Assembly: GCF_028714215.1 (NCBI RefSeq)
Contig: NZ_JAQTMS010000001.1
Span: 151,949-215,948 of the forward strand
Length of the DNA: 64,000 nucleotides
DNA from: Rhodoferax sp.
GTDB taxonomy: Bacteria; Pseudomonadota; Gammaproteobacteria; Burkholderiales; Burkholderiaceae_C
Direction: 5' to 3'
Of the stretch, positions 52,122-60,196 are shown in pieces. Position 1 is the stretch's first letter. Every line of letters begins with the position of its first letter. The notes beneath the pieces are model-generated. The model was not told where the DNA came from. It ran no database searches and saw only the letters and a program-made list of their open reading frames with translations. The position numbers and the translations under genes were made by a program.

Positions 52122-52163
52122 AGATAACGACCGTGATCTACATTTGGATCACGGTCGTTATCT
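52122..52163. promoter_or_regulatory. perfect 17-bp inverted repeat (operator)
   Basis: AGATAACGACCGTGATC (52122-52138) and GATCACGGTCGTTATCT (52147-52163) are exact reverse complements with an 8-base spacer. It lies between the divergent TetR and tautomerase starts (44 and 59 bases from them), and no T-tract follows, so an operator fits better than a terminator. Confidence 0.8.
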
Positions 52164-52221
52164 AAATGATCGTGTTTGACGGCCAACGTCAGTCTTAACT
52201 CTCACATGTAGGAATATTGAA

Positions 52222-52638
52222 ATGCCATTGACACTCACACTCACCGAAGGCGTCTTGCCAAAGGGCCAGGAAAAAGTCGCTATCGCCCGACTCACGGAGT
52301 CATTTCTGGAGCATCACGGGATGTCAGGAAATAGAGTCATGACCCCCAACATCACGGCGCACGTGAATTTAATCCCCAAAGGGTTGACGTTTTCTGGCGG
52401 CAAGGAAGTTGAAGGCGCGTGGATTGAAACCAAGACACCATCGTTTGCACTCGCTGACAACACGATTCAGGCCAGCTTCTTCGGCACTGCCACCCAAATT
52501 ATTCACGACCTATCCGGCGGAAAGTTGCCAAAGGAGCGCATTTGGACAAACGGAGTTCATGCGGTCGACGGTACGTGGAACATCAACGGGGTCACATTGA
52601 CCAATGTGGCGATTGGCGAAGCAGTCTCAAGGGGATGA
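52222..52638 (+). CDS. tautomerase-family protein
   Basis: A 138-residue tautomerase-superfamily protein with Pro directly after the initiator Met (MPLTLTLTEG), as needed for the catalytic N-terminal proline. It is about twice the length of 4-oxalocrotonate tautomerase, consistent with a fused double-domain form (repeat around VNLIPKGLTF / ASFFGTATQIIHDLS). It is divergently placed from TetR and probably regulated by it. Confidence 0.7.
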   Translation: MPLTLTLTEGVLPKGQEKVAIARLTESFLEHHGMSGNRVMTPNITAHVNLIPKGLTFSGGKEVEGAWIETKTPSFALADNTIQASFFGTATQIIHDLSGGKLPKERIWTNGVHAVDGTWNINGVTLTNVAIGEAVSRG

Positions 52639-52756
52639 ATCGGCCGCCAATTGCGTGGCTCCGGCTAGGGGCCGACTGCACCAGTTGGGAAACAGATGGA
52701 CACCAGAGCAAATTGGTTGCTCGCACATATTAGATCAAACAACACTAGGTTTAAAA

Positions 52757-53212
52757 ATGAAGAAACATATCTGCGCACTGGCCGCTTTGACCAGCATTTT
52801 TGCAGCGACGACTGCCCAAGCGGGCGTGACGGAAAAGCAATGTCTGCCGGTCGGTGGCGTGGCACTCGGACAGTTCTACAACGGAGGCAGCGATGTGGTG
52901 GCCCCAATGCTGGGGACATTTGCCGCGGCTCGGGGCTCGGTCAAAGGCCAAAAGGAGACCGCCACCGGACTACTGCTGGAAATGGAACACGCGTTCTCAA
53001 CCGGCGACGGTGGAGTCGTTAGCACTCGCGACGTCGCCGAACTCACGAAGATTCCTGGCAAAAAAGACACTTACCTGCTCGAGTTGGCATACACCGTCAA
53101 CGAATCGTACGGGCGTCTGAAGGGTTATAGCGGGACGTTCAACAGCCGTGGCTCCATAAATTTGGCCACGGGCGAGGCGCTCGTCCGCTACAGCGGACAG
53201 ATCTGCAAATAA
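52757..53212 (+). CDS. secreted hypothetical protein
   Basis: A 151-residue protein with a clear Sec signal (MKKHICALAALTSIFAATTAQA). The mature part contains two Cys (early KQCLPVG and final GQICK) that could form a disulfide, and a beta-rich body (DTYLLELAYTVNESYGRLKGYSG). I do not recognise the family. The start at 52757 fits the signal peptide; the frame to 52604 does not. It follows the tautomerase gene on the same strand. Confidence 0.65.
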   Translation: MKKHICALAALTSIFAATTAQAGVTEKQCLPVGGVALGQFYNGGSDVVAPMLGTFAAARGSVKGQKETATGLLLEMEHAFSTGDGGVVSTRDVAELTKIPGKKDTYLLELAYTVNESYGRLKGYSGTFNSRGSINLATGEALVRYSGQICK

Positions 53213-53470
53213 CGCAGCTTGGCGAGCGGCAGGACATTGCCGCTCCCCTCTGTTTGCATTTCAACGCAAAGAAAGCCGCAATATCAACTAATAAGGCACC
53301 GAGTCTGGATTGAAGACATTGACCGACGCAGTAAGCCTTCCGACGACGGCGTTTGTCGCCAGATTGCGTGGCAACCTGAGCAGGTTTGCAAACCTGCATC
53401 CTGTGAAGCCGGACGTTACGAATTGGGGCAAATAAACAAATTTGCTCCTCTACTTTCAAGAGAACACCAA

Positions 53471-54004
53471 ATGACGAATCAAATCACCATGCACAGTGCG
53501 AGCGTGCCGATGTTTACGCAAATGCTCACCACGCTCTCAAGGGTGCTAGACAAAGCCGAGGCACACGCAACCAGCCGCAAGATCACGCCGGCCGCGCTGC
53601 TGGAAGCCCGGCTCTTCCCGGACATGTACCCAATGACCAGTCAGGTCCAGTCCACTTGCGATTTTGCCAAGGGTGCTGTCTCCAGATTGGCCGGTGTGGC
53701 CGTACCGCGCTTCGAAGACAACGAAAAAACATTCGACGAACTCAGAACACGCATCGCAAAGACCCATGCGTTCATCCAGTCGGTAGAAGCCGCCAGCATC
53801 AATGGCTCCGAAGATCGAGACATTGAGCTGAAATTTGGTGGTAAACGGCTCAGGTTCAAAGGACGGGAGTATCTCGTAGGCTTCGTCATTCCAAGCATGG
53901 TGTTTCACATGACGATAGCGTACGCAATCTTGCGTCACAACGGTGTAGAGCTTGGTAAAGCGGATTTCCTGGGCGAACTACTAGAGCGGAGCGCCGCACG
54001 ATGA
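53471..54004 (+). CDS. DUF1993-family protein (DinB-like fold)
   Basis: A 177-residue protein matching DUF1993: MHSASVPMFTQMLTTLSRVLDKAEAHA at the N-terminus, then LLEARLFPDMYPMTSQVQSTCDFAKG, and FVIPSMVFHMTIAYAILRHNGVELGK near the end. Three-helix, DinB-like proteins of this kind often bind a metal. Function is unknown. The start is ATG 53471; a 258-base stretch before it (53213-53470) has no gene I can support. The stop overlaps the glyoxalase start (ATGA), so the two are coupled. Confidence 0.88.
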   Translation: MTNQITMHSASVPMFTQMLTTLSRVLDKAEAHATSRKITPAALLEARLFPDMYPMTSQVQSTCDFAKGAVSRLAGVAVPRFEDNEKTFDELRTRIAKTHAFIQSVEAASINGSEDRDIELKFGGKRLRFKGREYLVGFVIPSMVFHMTIAYAILRHNGVELGKADFLGELLERSAAR

Positions 54005-54462
54005 CTGCGACATTACGTGCTCGCGGCGTCACGCCCCAGCGAGTACTACACACCATGCTGCGTGTAGGAAATCTTGAACGCTCCATCGCGTTCTACACAG
54101 AAAACCTGGGCATGCAACTCTTTCGCCAGGAGCGCTACCCCAGTGGCAGCTATACCTTGGCATTTGTCGGGTATGGCGACGAGCGCAGCGGCGCAGTCAT
54201 CGAGTTGACGCACAACTGGGGCACGGACACCTACACGCATGGAGCGGCCTTCGGTCACGTTGCGCTCGCGGTGACCGATATTCAGTCAATCTGTGCATGG
54301 CTTGAGGCTGCAGGCGTGAAGGTGTTGCGTGCTCCCGGCCCCATGACTGCAAGCTCACCTGATCGAAGCGACAGCGAGGTCATCGCGTTTATTGAAGACC
54401 CTGATGGCTATCGAATCGAGTTGATCCAAGTGCGGTCGTCAGCAGAAGATCAAGACGTTTGA
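54001..54462 (+). CDS. gloA: lactoylglutathione lyase (glyoxalase I)
   Basis: Glyoxalase I converts the methylglyoxal-glutathione adduct to S-lactoylglutathione. The 153-residue protein has the VOC beta-alpha-beta repeats: RVLHTMLRVGNLERSIAFYTENLGM with metal His, AVIELTHNWGTD with metal Glu, AFGHVALAVTDI with metal His, and FIEDPDGYRIELIQ with metal Glu. The core family ends near the ELIQ; a short tail follows. It is the second gene of a pair with DUF1993. Being in an islet, it may be a second copy of the host gloA. Confidence 0.93.
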   Translation: MTATLRARGVTPQRVLHTMLRVGNLERSIAFYTENLGMQLFRQERYPSGSYTLAFVGYGDERSGAVIELTHNWGTDTYTHGAAFGHVALAVTDIQSICAWLEAAGVKVLRAPGPMTASSPDRSDSEVIAFIEDPDGYRIELIQVRSSAEDQDV

Positions 54463-54511
54463 AGGAATATGCAATGAATATCCGGGAGATAACAATGGGA
54501 GGTGGCTAGCG

Positions 54512-54670
54512 GTGCAGTCTCAGCCAAATCGTCAGCCATCTCAGACTGACCCTGATGCACGAGCGATGACTGCGAGCGGCGTGGAGGGAGCTGTGATGGT
54601 CGGCTACAACATGAAGACAGCGGTAGCCACCCAGAGCCATCTGATCGTGACACGTGAAGTTGCCAATGCT
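54512..54670 (+). pseudogene. IS1182-family transposase fragment
   Basis: In one frame the sequence reads QPSQTDPDARAMTASG, then MVGYNMKTAVATQSHLIVTREVANA. This is the standard block seen in IS1182-like transposases (TDPDAR...VGYN-QTAVD...HLIV-EVTN). Only about 50 codons remain, with no terminal repeats visible. It sits at the right end of the islet, about 60 bases from the repeat edge, and is the only transposase trace in the window. Confidence 0.7.
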
Positions 54671-54727
54671 GAAGTGATCGCGTGCATCTGCGCAAGTTTG
54701 CGCGGGCTCCGGGCACCACTTTGGACA

Positions 54728-54836
54728 AGCGACCAGCTAGACATCCCGCGCCAACCGGATGCCGGAAAACTGCCAGCAGGCAGCGGCTGGAAAAAAGTTG
54801 CGGTACGTAGGCCGGGAATGTCCCGCCGGTGTCGCC
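54728..54836 (-). repeat. direct repeat, right copy (egtB 3' end, in the intact gene)
   Basis: Partner of 50760-50868. Here the bases form the true end of egtB, so the copy at 50760 is the extra one. Confidence 0.93.
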
Positions 54837-55909
54837 CGGGAGCCGCCGCGCAGCACGTACTGGTTGACCATGAACTTGCCGTTGTATTCGCCGACGGCAC
54901 CGGCGCCGGCCCGAAAACCGGGATACGGCGCGTAGCTGGACGAGGTCCATTGCCAGGCCTCGGTGAACAGTTGGCTCAGTCCTTCTGCGTTGCCAGCCGC
55001 ATGCTCCCACTCGGCCTCGGTGGGCAACCGGGCATCGGCCCAACGCGCGTAGGCATCGGCCTCGTAGTAGGAAACATGCTTCAGCGGCAGATGCGGATTG
55101 AGCGCGACCAGGCCGGCCAGCGTGAACTCCTGCCAGGCACCGTTCGACTCGCGCCAGTACAGCGGATGGGTCCGTCCCTGCGACACGCGCCAGTCCCAGC
55201 CTTCGGCCAGCCAGAACACCGGATCGGCATAGCCGCCGGCCGCAATGAAAGCCGCGTAGTCGCCATTCGTGACGAGGCGGGACGCCAATTGATAGGGCTG
55301 CAGGAACACCCGGTGGCGCGGGGTTTCGTTGTCAAAACAAAAACCTTCCCCGGTGTGGCCGATTTCAGTCACGCCACCGGCAAATACGTGCCAACCCAAT
55401 TCCGGTGGCGTACCGCTGCTCGGCAATTCCTCGCCATACGCGGGAGCCAGCGGGTTGCGTGAAAACAGGTGTTGGATGTCGGTCAGCAGCAGTTCCTGGT
55501 GTTGTTGTTCGTGCTGTAGCCCGAGTTGCAGCAGCACGGTCAGCGCACCGTCCGGCGCGGCAAGCAGAGCCTGCATGCGCCGGTCGACATCGGCGCGGTA
55601 AGCCAGCACCCGCTCCAGACCGGGGCGCGTCAGCAGTCCGCGCTGCGGACGCGGGTGCTTGTCACCCACCGCGTTGTAATAGGAGTTGAACAGCACGCGA
55701 AACGCCGGATCGAAGGGTTTGAAATCCGGCTCCCAGCGTTCCAGCACAAAGGTCTCAAAAAACCAGGTCGTGTGTCCCAGATGCCATTTGGTCGGGCTGG
55801 CATCGGGCATGGACTGCACGCAACAGTCCTCGGCCGACAGGGGGGATGCCAGTGCCAGGGTGCGTTGGCGCACTCCGTGGTAGGTTTCAGCGAGTGCGGA
55901 CGGGTTCAT
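54737..55909 (-). CDS. egtB: ergothioneine biosynthesis protein EgtB
   Basis: EgtB is the iron-dependent sulfoxide synthase that joins a thiol (Cys or gamma-Glu-Cys) to trimethylhistidine. The 390-residue protein has an N-terminal DinB-like domain with KWHLGHTTWFFETF and the iron motif HEQQHQE (His133, His137, Glu139). The C-terminal FGE-sulfatase domain includes LPTEAEWEHAA and VLRGGS. The start at 55909 (MNPSALAETYHG) is the first with family similarity. It is 25 bases after egtD on the same strand, so the two are an operon; EgtC and EgtE are not in the window. Confidence 0.95.
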   Translation of the reverse strand: MNPSALAETYHGVRQRTLALASPLSAEDCCVQSMPDASPTKWHLGHTTWFFETFVLERWEPDFKPFDPAFRVLFNSYYNAVGDKHPRPQRGLLTRPGLERVLAYRADVDRRMQALLAAPDGALTVLLQLGLQHEQQHQELLLTDIQHLFSRNPLAPAYGEELPSSGTPPELGWHVFAGGVTEIGHTGEGFCFDNETPRHRVFLQPYQLASRLVTNGDYAAFIAAGGYADPVFWLAEGWDWRVSQGRTHPLYWRESNGAWQEFTLAGLVALNPHLPLKHVSYYEADAYARWADARLPTEAEWEHAAGNAEGLSQLFTEAWQWTSSSYAPYPGFRAGAGAVGEYNGKFMVNQYVLRGGSRATPAGHSRPTYRNFFPAAACWQFSGIRLARDV

Positions 55910-55934
55910 GGTGTGTGCTTCTCGACGACTGGTT

Positions 55935-56861
55935 TCAGGGACGGGCCAGCATGACGGCAAACCAGCCCCGCTCATCGGTCCAGACCTGGGTCCGGGGAAA
56001 TCCCGCGCGACTCAGCAGTGCAACGAAATCCTCGACCCGGTATTTGTAGCTGTTTTCCGTATGGATGCGTTCGCCCCGCACAAAGCTGCGGCCGCCGCCA
56101 GGCCAGCGCACCAGGGTGTCGGTGGCGGCCACCAGATGCATCTCGATGCGGGATTCGGTGCTGTTGAAGAAAGCCAGGTGCCGCCACTGCGCCACGTCAA
56201 AGTCGCTGCCTGTCAATTGATTCACATGCTGCAACAGATTGAGGTTGAAGGCCGCCGTCACGCCGGCGGCGTCGTTGTAGGCGGCGTCCAGCACCGCCAG
56301 ATCCTTCAGCAGGTCGACACCGATCAGCAGGGCGCCATCGTCGTCCAGCAGGCCGCGCATGCGCGACAGCAGCGCCAAGGCCTGCGCCGGATCGAAATTG
56401 CCGATCGACGAGCCGGGGTAGTACAGCAGCCGCTGCTGCCGCGGCAGGTCCGCCGGCAGCGCAATCTCCCGGTTCAGATCGCCGGCCACCGCGCGGATAT
56501 CGATGGTGGGCAGGGCTAAGCGCAGTTCCTTCACAGACTGGTGCAGAAATTCTTCGGAAATATCGACAGCGACGAAACAGGCCGGCGCAATCAGTTCACA
56601 AAGAATTTTGGCTTTCTCGCAATTTCCGGCACCCGGTTCGATCAGCGTGCAACCGGTGCCCACGTTCGCGGCGATGGCCGCCGCGTGGGTGGCCATGATT
56701 TCCCGCTCGATGCGGGTCGGGTAATACTCGGTCAGACGGGTGATCTGTTCGAACAAGGCCGAGCCCCTGGCATCGTAGAAATACTTGGGCGAAATAGCCG
56801 GCGGCGTTTGCATCAGGCCTTCGACAATTTCCAGTTTTGTGGGCAGGGAAGTCTTGCTCAT
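55935..56861 (-). CDS. egtD: L-histidine N(alpha)-methyltransferase EgtD
   Basis: EgtD uses three SAM molecules to convert histidine to trimethylhistidine (hercynine), the first step of ergothioneine synthesis. The 308-residue protein has ISPKYFYDARGSALFEQIT, the SAM-binding LIEPGAGNCEKA (EPGAGN at aa 75-80), LLYYPGSSIGNFDPAQAL, and the substrate part LNREIALP. The start is ATG 56861 (MSKTSLPTKLE), preceded by GGAGA; the frame extends to 56930. It sits upstream of egtB. Confidence 0.95.
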   Translation of the reverse strand: MSKTSLPTKLEIVEGLMQTPPAISPKYFYDARGSALFEQITRLTEYYPTRIEREIMATHAAAIAANVGTGCTLIEPGAGNCEKAKILCELIAPACFVAVDISEEFLHQSVKELRLALPTIDIRAVAGDLNREIALPADLPRQQRLLYYPGSSIGNFDPAQALALLSRMRGLLDDDGALLIGVDLLKDLAVLDAAYNDAAGVTAAFNLNLLQHVNQLTGSDFDVAQWRHLAFFNSTESRIEMHLVAATDTLVRWPGGGRSFVRGERIHTENSYKYRVEDFVALLSRAGFPRTQVWTDERGWFAVMLARP

Positions 56862-56955
56862 GTCGTCTCCGGCATGCATTGTGGGCCGGTATTGTGGCGT
56901 TTGCATGACCCGCCACAATGACCTTGCCATCGTCGTTGTCGCCGCCGAATGCGCT

Positions 56956-57717
56956 TCAACTCCTTGGCGCCAGATAGCCGTCCACCAGGTCGAAGAACTC
57001 GGCCGGAGTCTCCAGCATCGGGTAGTGTCCGGCGCCCTCGACGACTTTCATCTGGACATTTTTGAGTTGTTTCAGATAGCTTTCCCGCATGGCGCCGGGC
57101 CCCAGCGCGCCATCGTGCGCGCCCGCGATGACCAACACTGGCGTCGCCAGAGCGCCGACTTCCGCCGCAAAATTGGTCCGCGTCCAGGCGTCCAGATAGC
57201 CCAGGAAGGCAGCGCGCGTGGTGGCGCGCCTGGCCGCTTGAGTCAAGCCTTGCAGAAAGCTCTCGGCGTGACGCTTGCCGGTCAGGATGTTGAATATTTC
57301 GGTCAAGGCCGCGTCGTCGTCGGCCGCGGACTGAAAAAATGCGCGCGTCCCTTCGTCCATCGGAAAGCCCGAAGCCGCAACCGGTGCCGCGGCGATGCCC
57401 GACAACACCCTGGCCGGCGCTTTCAAGGCCATTTTTTGCAGCACCATGCCGCCCATCGAATGACCCAGAACGTGGAACTCAGGCCAGCCCAGCTCGCTGG
57501 CGAGTGCCAGGGCATCGTCCGCAATTTCATCGATTTCGTAATTTCCGTGAAGATTGCGCGAGCGCCCATAGCCGCGAAAGTCCATCTGGGCGATGCTGTA
57601 GCGAGCCTGCTCGAACCAGGGCGCGACAACGTCGTAAACCCCTTTGTCGCTGAGCCAGCCGTGCAGAACAAGCAAGCGCACAGGACCATAACCCGAAACG
57701 TGGCATCCAATAGTCAT
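56956..57717 (-). CDS. alpha/beta hydrolase
   Basis: A 253-residue alpha/beta hydrolase with nucleophile elbow GHSMGG (Ser87), oxyanion region VLHGWLSDKG, acid candidate in VIAGAHDGALGP, and His in EGAGHYPMLETP. The form is like 3-oxoadipate enol-lactonase or haloperoxidase-type esterases; substrate unknown. It is on the same strand as egtD, 94 bases upstream of it, and is preceded by a terminator-like hairpin, so it starts its own transcript. Confidence 0.88.
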   Translation of the reverse strand: MTIGCHVSGYGPVRLLVLHGWLSDKGVYDVVAPWFEQARYSIAQMDFRGYGRSRNLHGNYEIDEIADDALALASELGWPEFHVLGHSMGGMVLQKMALKAPARVLSGIAAAPVAASGFPMDEGTRAFFQSAADDDAALTEIFNILTGKRHAESFLQGLTQAARRATTRAAFLGYLDAWTRTNFAAEVGALATPVLVIAGAHDGALGPGAMRESYLKQLKNVQMKVVEGAGHYPMLETPAEFFDLVDGYLAPRS

Positions 57718-57733
57718 TTTGATTCTCCTCTTG

Positions 57734-57768
57734 TAAAAATAGGGCGCCGCCCGCCAGAGTGCGGGCGG
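57734..57768 (-). terminator. Rho-independent terminator of the AhpD-like gene
   Basis: CCGCCCGC (57747-57754) and GCGGGCGG (57761-57768) make an 8-bp stem with a 6-base loop. On the minus strand it is followed by CGCCCTATTTTT, a short T-run at about 57734-57740. It lies just past the AhpD-like stop codon and before the hydrolase ribosome-binding site. Confidence 0.65.
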
Positions 57769-57819
57769 AGATTTAACAGTGGTGATGAGGGTCCGGCGCC
57801 GGATCGGCAGCCGCCCTGC

Positions 57820-58389
57820 TCAGTCGACCTTGTAGGCCGAGAACACGGCGTCCACCGGCGTGGCCAGCAGATGGTTGGTGTAGTTGCTCAGGGTCTTCAC
57901 GGCGATGGCCAGCACGATGTAGAGCACGTCTTTTTCCTGGAATCCGGCGGCCAGAAACCCCTGCACGGTGGCGGCGCTGGGGCGTCCTTGCGTGCTCACC
58001 ATCTCCGTCGTCAAGGTGTACAGGGCGGAGAGCCGGGCGCACGGAATCGGCTGACGGCTGCGGATCGCCTGCAACACATCGGCCGGCACGCCCGACTTCT
58101 TGTCGGCCATCATGCTGTGCGCCGCCGTGCAGTAGTTGCAGCCGTTGACCTGGCTGACGGCCAGGAACACCACTTCCTGTTCCGACGGCTTCAGGCCGGA
58201 CTCGGAGCGGAACAAGGCATAACCATGCAGGTAGGTGTCCAGCACGGCCGGCGTATTGGCCATGTTGGCGTACATATTGGGCAGGAATCCGACTTGCTTG
58301 ACGGCGCGGTCGAGAATCTCTTTTTGCGCGCCCTCGGCCGTGACGGGAGCGATCGGACGCAAGGTGTGGAGAATGGCTTGGGCAGACAT
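57820..58389 (-). CDS. AhpD-like (carboxymuconolactone decarboxylase family) protein
   Basis: A 189-residue CMD/AhpD-family protein. The redox motif is NGCNYCTAAHSMMA with Cys84, Cys87 and His91, as in AhpD, and the surroundings (EVVFLAVSQ, GVPADVLQAI) are standard. AhpD-like proteins reduce peroxides using a thiol donor. The start at 58389 (MSAQAILHTLRPI) is preferred over a longer frame to 58458. It lies downstream of the AraC gene on the same strand. Confidence 0.9.
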   Translation of the reverse strand: MSAQAILHTLRPIAPVTAEGAQKEILDRAVKQVGFLPNMYANMANTPAVLDTYLHGYALFRSESGLKPSEQEVVFLAVSQVNGCNYCTAAHSMMADKKSGVPADVLQAIRSRQPIPCARLSALYTLTTEMVSTQGRPSAATVQGFLAAGFQEKDVLYIVLAIAVKTLSNYTNHLLATPVDAVFSAYKVD

Positions 58390-58490
58390 GGGAAGCTTTC
58401 TTGAATGAGGGTTTGAAAAAAATGTCAGCGGCCTTTTCCGGTCAGGCAACCGACACAACCCGATGCTAGAAAGCTAACGCCTTGCCGTGT

Positions 58491-59342
58491 CTACCGTGCG
58501 TCTCGCTTTGTTGTCCCGGCGTCCTGCCGCGCCTTCAGCCATGCCGTTGGCGAGCAGCCCAGTTTTCTGGCAAAAGCCCGCGTCAGGGCGCTGGCGCTGC
58601 CATAGCCGACGTCGTCGGCGACATGCTTCAATGGCCGGCCCCGCTGCAACAGATGCTGCGCCGTCATGATGCGCCACGAAGCCACATAGTCGGCCGGGGT
58701 TTCGCCGGTGACCTCGCGAAACCGGACGGCAAAACGCGCGCGCGACATGCCCGCCAAAGCCGCCATGCCGGCCAGGTCGCGCTCGCGTGCCGGGTCCTTG
58801 TGGATAGCGGTCAGCGCCTTCGCCAGGCGCAGGTCGGCCAGCCCGGCCAGGGTGCCACCCTGCGTCAAGCCGTGCGCCATGCAATAGCGCAGCAGGCGAA
58901 TCATCAGCACCTCGCACAAGCGGTCCAGCACCGCTTGGCGGCCACATTGATCGGCGAAGGCCTCGTCGAACATCAGGTCCAGCAATTCCTGCACTTTCGC
59001 CAGCTCGGTCAGTTTGATCAGCACCACGCCGGGCAGCGAATCGGTGATGGGATTGCTGCCGCCGCCGCCGAAGCGGACCGTGGCGCAGACCACATCGGCG
59101 CCGGTCCGCTCGTCGGTGATCAGGCGGTGCCGGTCCGGGCGCGGCAGAAACAACAGGCTGGGCTCCATGATGTCGATCACGCCGTGGCGCTCCCCTATCA
59201 CTTGCACCGGTCCGCGCTTGACCAGATGGATGTGTCCGCGCTGGCTGTCGGCGGCGTAATCGTGAACGCCGCAGATGTTGCCGGTATAGAACACGCCGGC
59301 GTGCAGCGAGAAGTGAGCCAGCAGGCTTGTCAGTGTGTCCAT
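58491..59342 (-). CDS. AraC-family transcriptional regulator (cupin_6 type)
   Basis: A 283-residue AraC regulator. The N-terminal cupin_6-type sensor (aa 1-165, with LHAGVFYTGNICGVHDY and ITDSLPGVVLIKL) is followed by the two helix-turn-helix units: LAGMAALAGMSRARFAVRFREVTGETPADYV and LKHVADDVGYGSASALTRAFARKLGCSPTAW. Regulators of this type often control neighbouring redox genes, here the AhpD-like gene 101 bases downstream on the same strand. It is divergent from glutaredoxin. Confidence 0.92.
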   Translation of the reverse strand: MDTLTSLLAHFSLHAGVFYTGNICGVHDYAADSQRGHIHLVKRGPVQVIGERHGVIDIMEPSLLFLPRPDRHRLITDERTGADVVCATVRFGGGGSNPITDSLPGVVLIKLTELAKVQELLDLMFDEAFADQCGRQAVLDRLCEVLMIRLLRYCMAHGLTQGGTLAGLADLRLAKALTAIHKDPARERDLAGMAALAGMSRARFAVRFREVTGETPADYVASWRIMTAQHLLQRGRPLKHVADDVGYGSASALTRAFARKLGCSPTAWLKARQDAGTTKRDAR

Positions 59343-59454
59343 CGCTCAATCAATACGTTTGGTCGTTCGAATAATACTTTGAAACACTTTTCGCACTCCG
59401 TTGCGTCCTAAAGTTTGAGCCTCAAGCAAGTCAATTGATCGATTGGAGAAAACG

Positions 59455-59712
59455 ATGCCCAACATCACCCTGTACAGCTCGCAAGGCTGCGGCTATTGCC
59501 AGAGCGCGGAATACCTGCTCAAGCGCAAGGGGGTCAGCCACTTACGCAAGATTCGCGTCGACTCGGAGCCGGGGCAACTGGAAGCCATGATTGCCAGGAC
59601 CGGGCGCCGCACCGTGCCGCAAATCTACATTGGAGATTTCCATGTCGGCGGTTTTGACGATCTGGCGGCACTGGACCGCTCGGGGCGCCTGGACGAGTTG
59701 TTGCGCGACTGA
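59455..59712 (+). CDS. grxC: glutaredoxin (GrxC-like)
   Basis: An 85-residue glutaredoxin, a small thiol-disulfide oxidoreductase using glutathione. The redox motif is GCGYC (Cys12, Cys15); the usual class-1 motif is CPYC, so Gly replaces Pro. The TVPQIYIG cis-Pro motif and GGFDDLAAL glutathione-binding motif are present. The start is ATG 59455 (GGAG at 59445-59448); an upstream TTG is not needed. It lies directly upstream of the bufferin operon. Confidence 0.93.
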   Translation: MPNITLYSSQGCGYCQSAEYLLKRKGVSHLRKIRVDSEPGQLEAMIARTGRRTVPQIYIGDFHVGGFDDLAALDRSGRLDELLRD

Positions 59713-59747
59713 AGACTTCCATGCCGGAAGAAATCTGCCAACGCAAG

Positions 59748-59775
59748 TGTAAGAAAGTGGCGCAGTCCCCGACTA
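59748..59775 (+). promoter_or_regulatory. putative ECF-type promoter of the bufferin operon
   Basis: TGTAAG (59748-59753), 16 bases, then CGACT (59770-59774). This resembles the motif upstream of the ECF sigma gene (49510) and lies 78 bases before bufA. It suggests the sigma factor controls this operon. The one-base difference in spacing weakens the case. Confidence 0.4.
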
Positions 59776-59851
59776 CCTGATAGCAGGGCGCACCAGAGGG
59801 TGTTCCTTGCTGCCTTTCACACCACTTGTCAAACTCTCAAAGGACTATGAA

Positions 59852-60166
59852 ATGAAAAACCAGACTACCACTGCCCGCTACGCATCCGCCGCCGCCCTGG
59901 CCTTGGCCATGAGCGCCGCCCTGACCATTGCCGCCACGCCGGCGGCAGCCCAGATGCCCGACAAGGACAAATGTTTCGGCGTCGCGCTCAAAGGCAAAAA
60001 CGATTGCAAGGCGGGTGCCGGGACCACGTGCGCCGGAACTTCCAAGATCGACTACCAAGGCAATGCCTGGTCCATGGTGCCCAAGGGCAGTTGCGAAAAG
60101 ACCGTGTCCAAGACCTCGCCCACGGGCTTTGGCCAGATGACGGAGTTCAAGGAAGTCAAGGCCTGA
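59852..60166 (+). CDS. bufA: bufferin-type RiPP precursor (DUF2282)
   Basis: A 104-residue precursor of the DUF2282/BufA1 family. An unusually long signal peptide with a helical N-terminus (ending TPAAAQ, about aa 34) precedes a short Cys-rich body with Cys41, 52, 60 and 81. Bufferins are ribosomally made peptides whose cysteines are turned into thiooxazole groups by a DUF692 enzyme, after which they chelate copper in the periplasm. [15 protein letters not shown] and [12 protein letters not shown] are conserved patterns of the family. AAAGGA precedes the ATG at 59852. Confidence 0.88.
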   Translation: MKNQTTTARYASAAALALAMSAALTIAATPAAAQMPDKDKCFGVALKGKNDCKAGAGTTCAGTSKIDYQGNAWSMVPKGSCEKTVSKTSPTGFGQMTEFKEVKA

Positions 60167-60196
60167 TTCTTCCAGCGCAAAAGCGGAGCACCTGAC

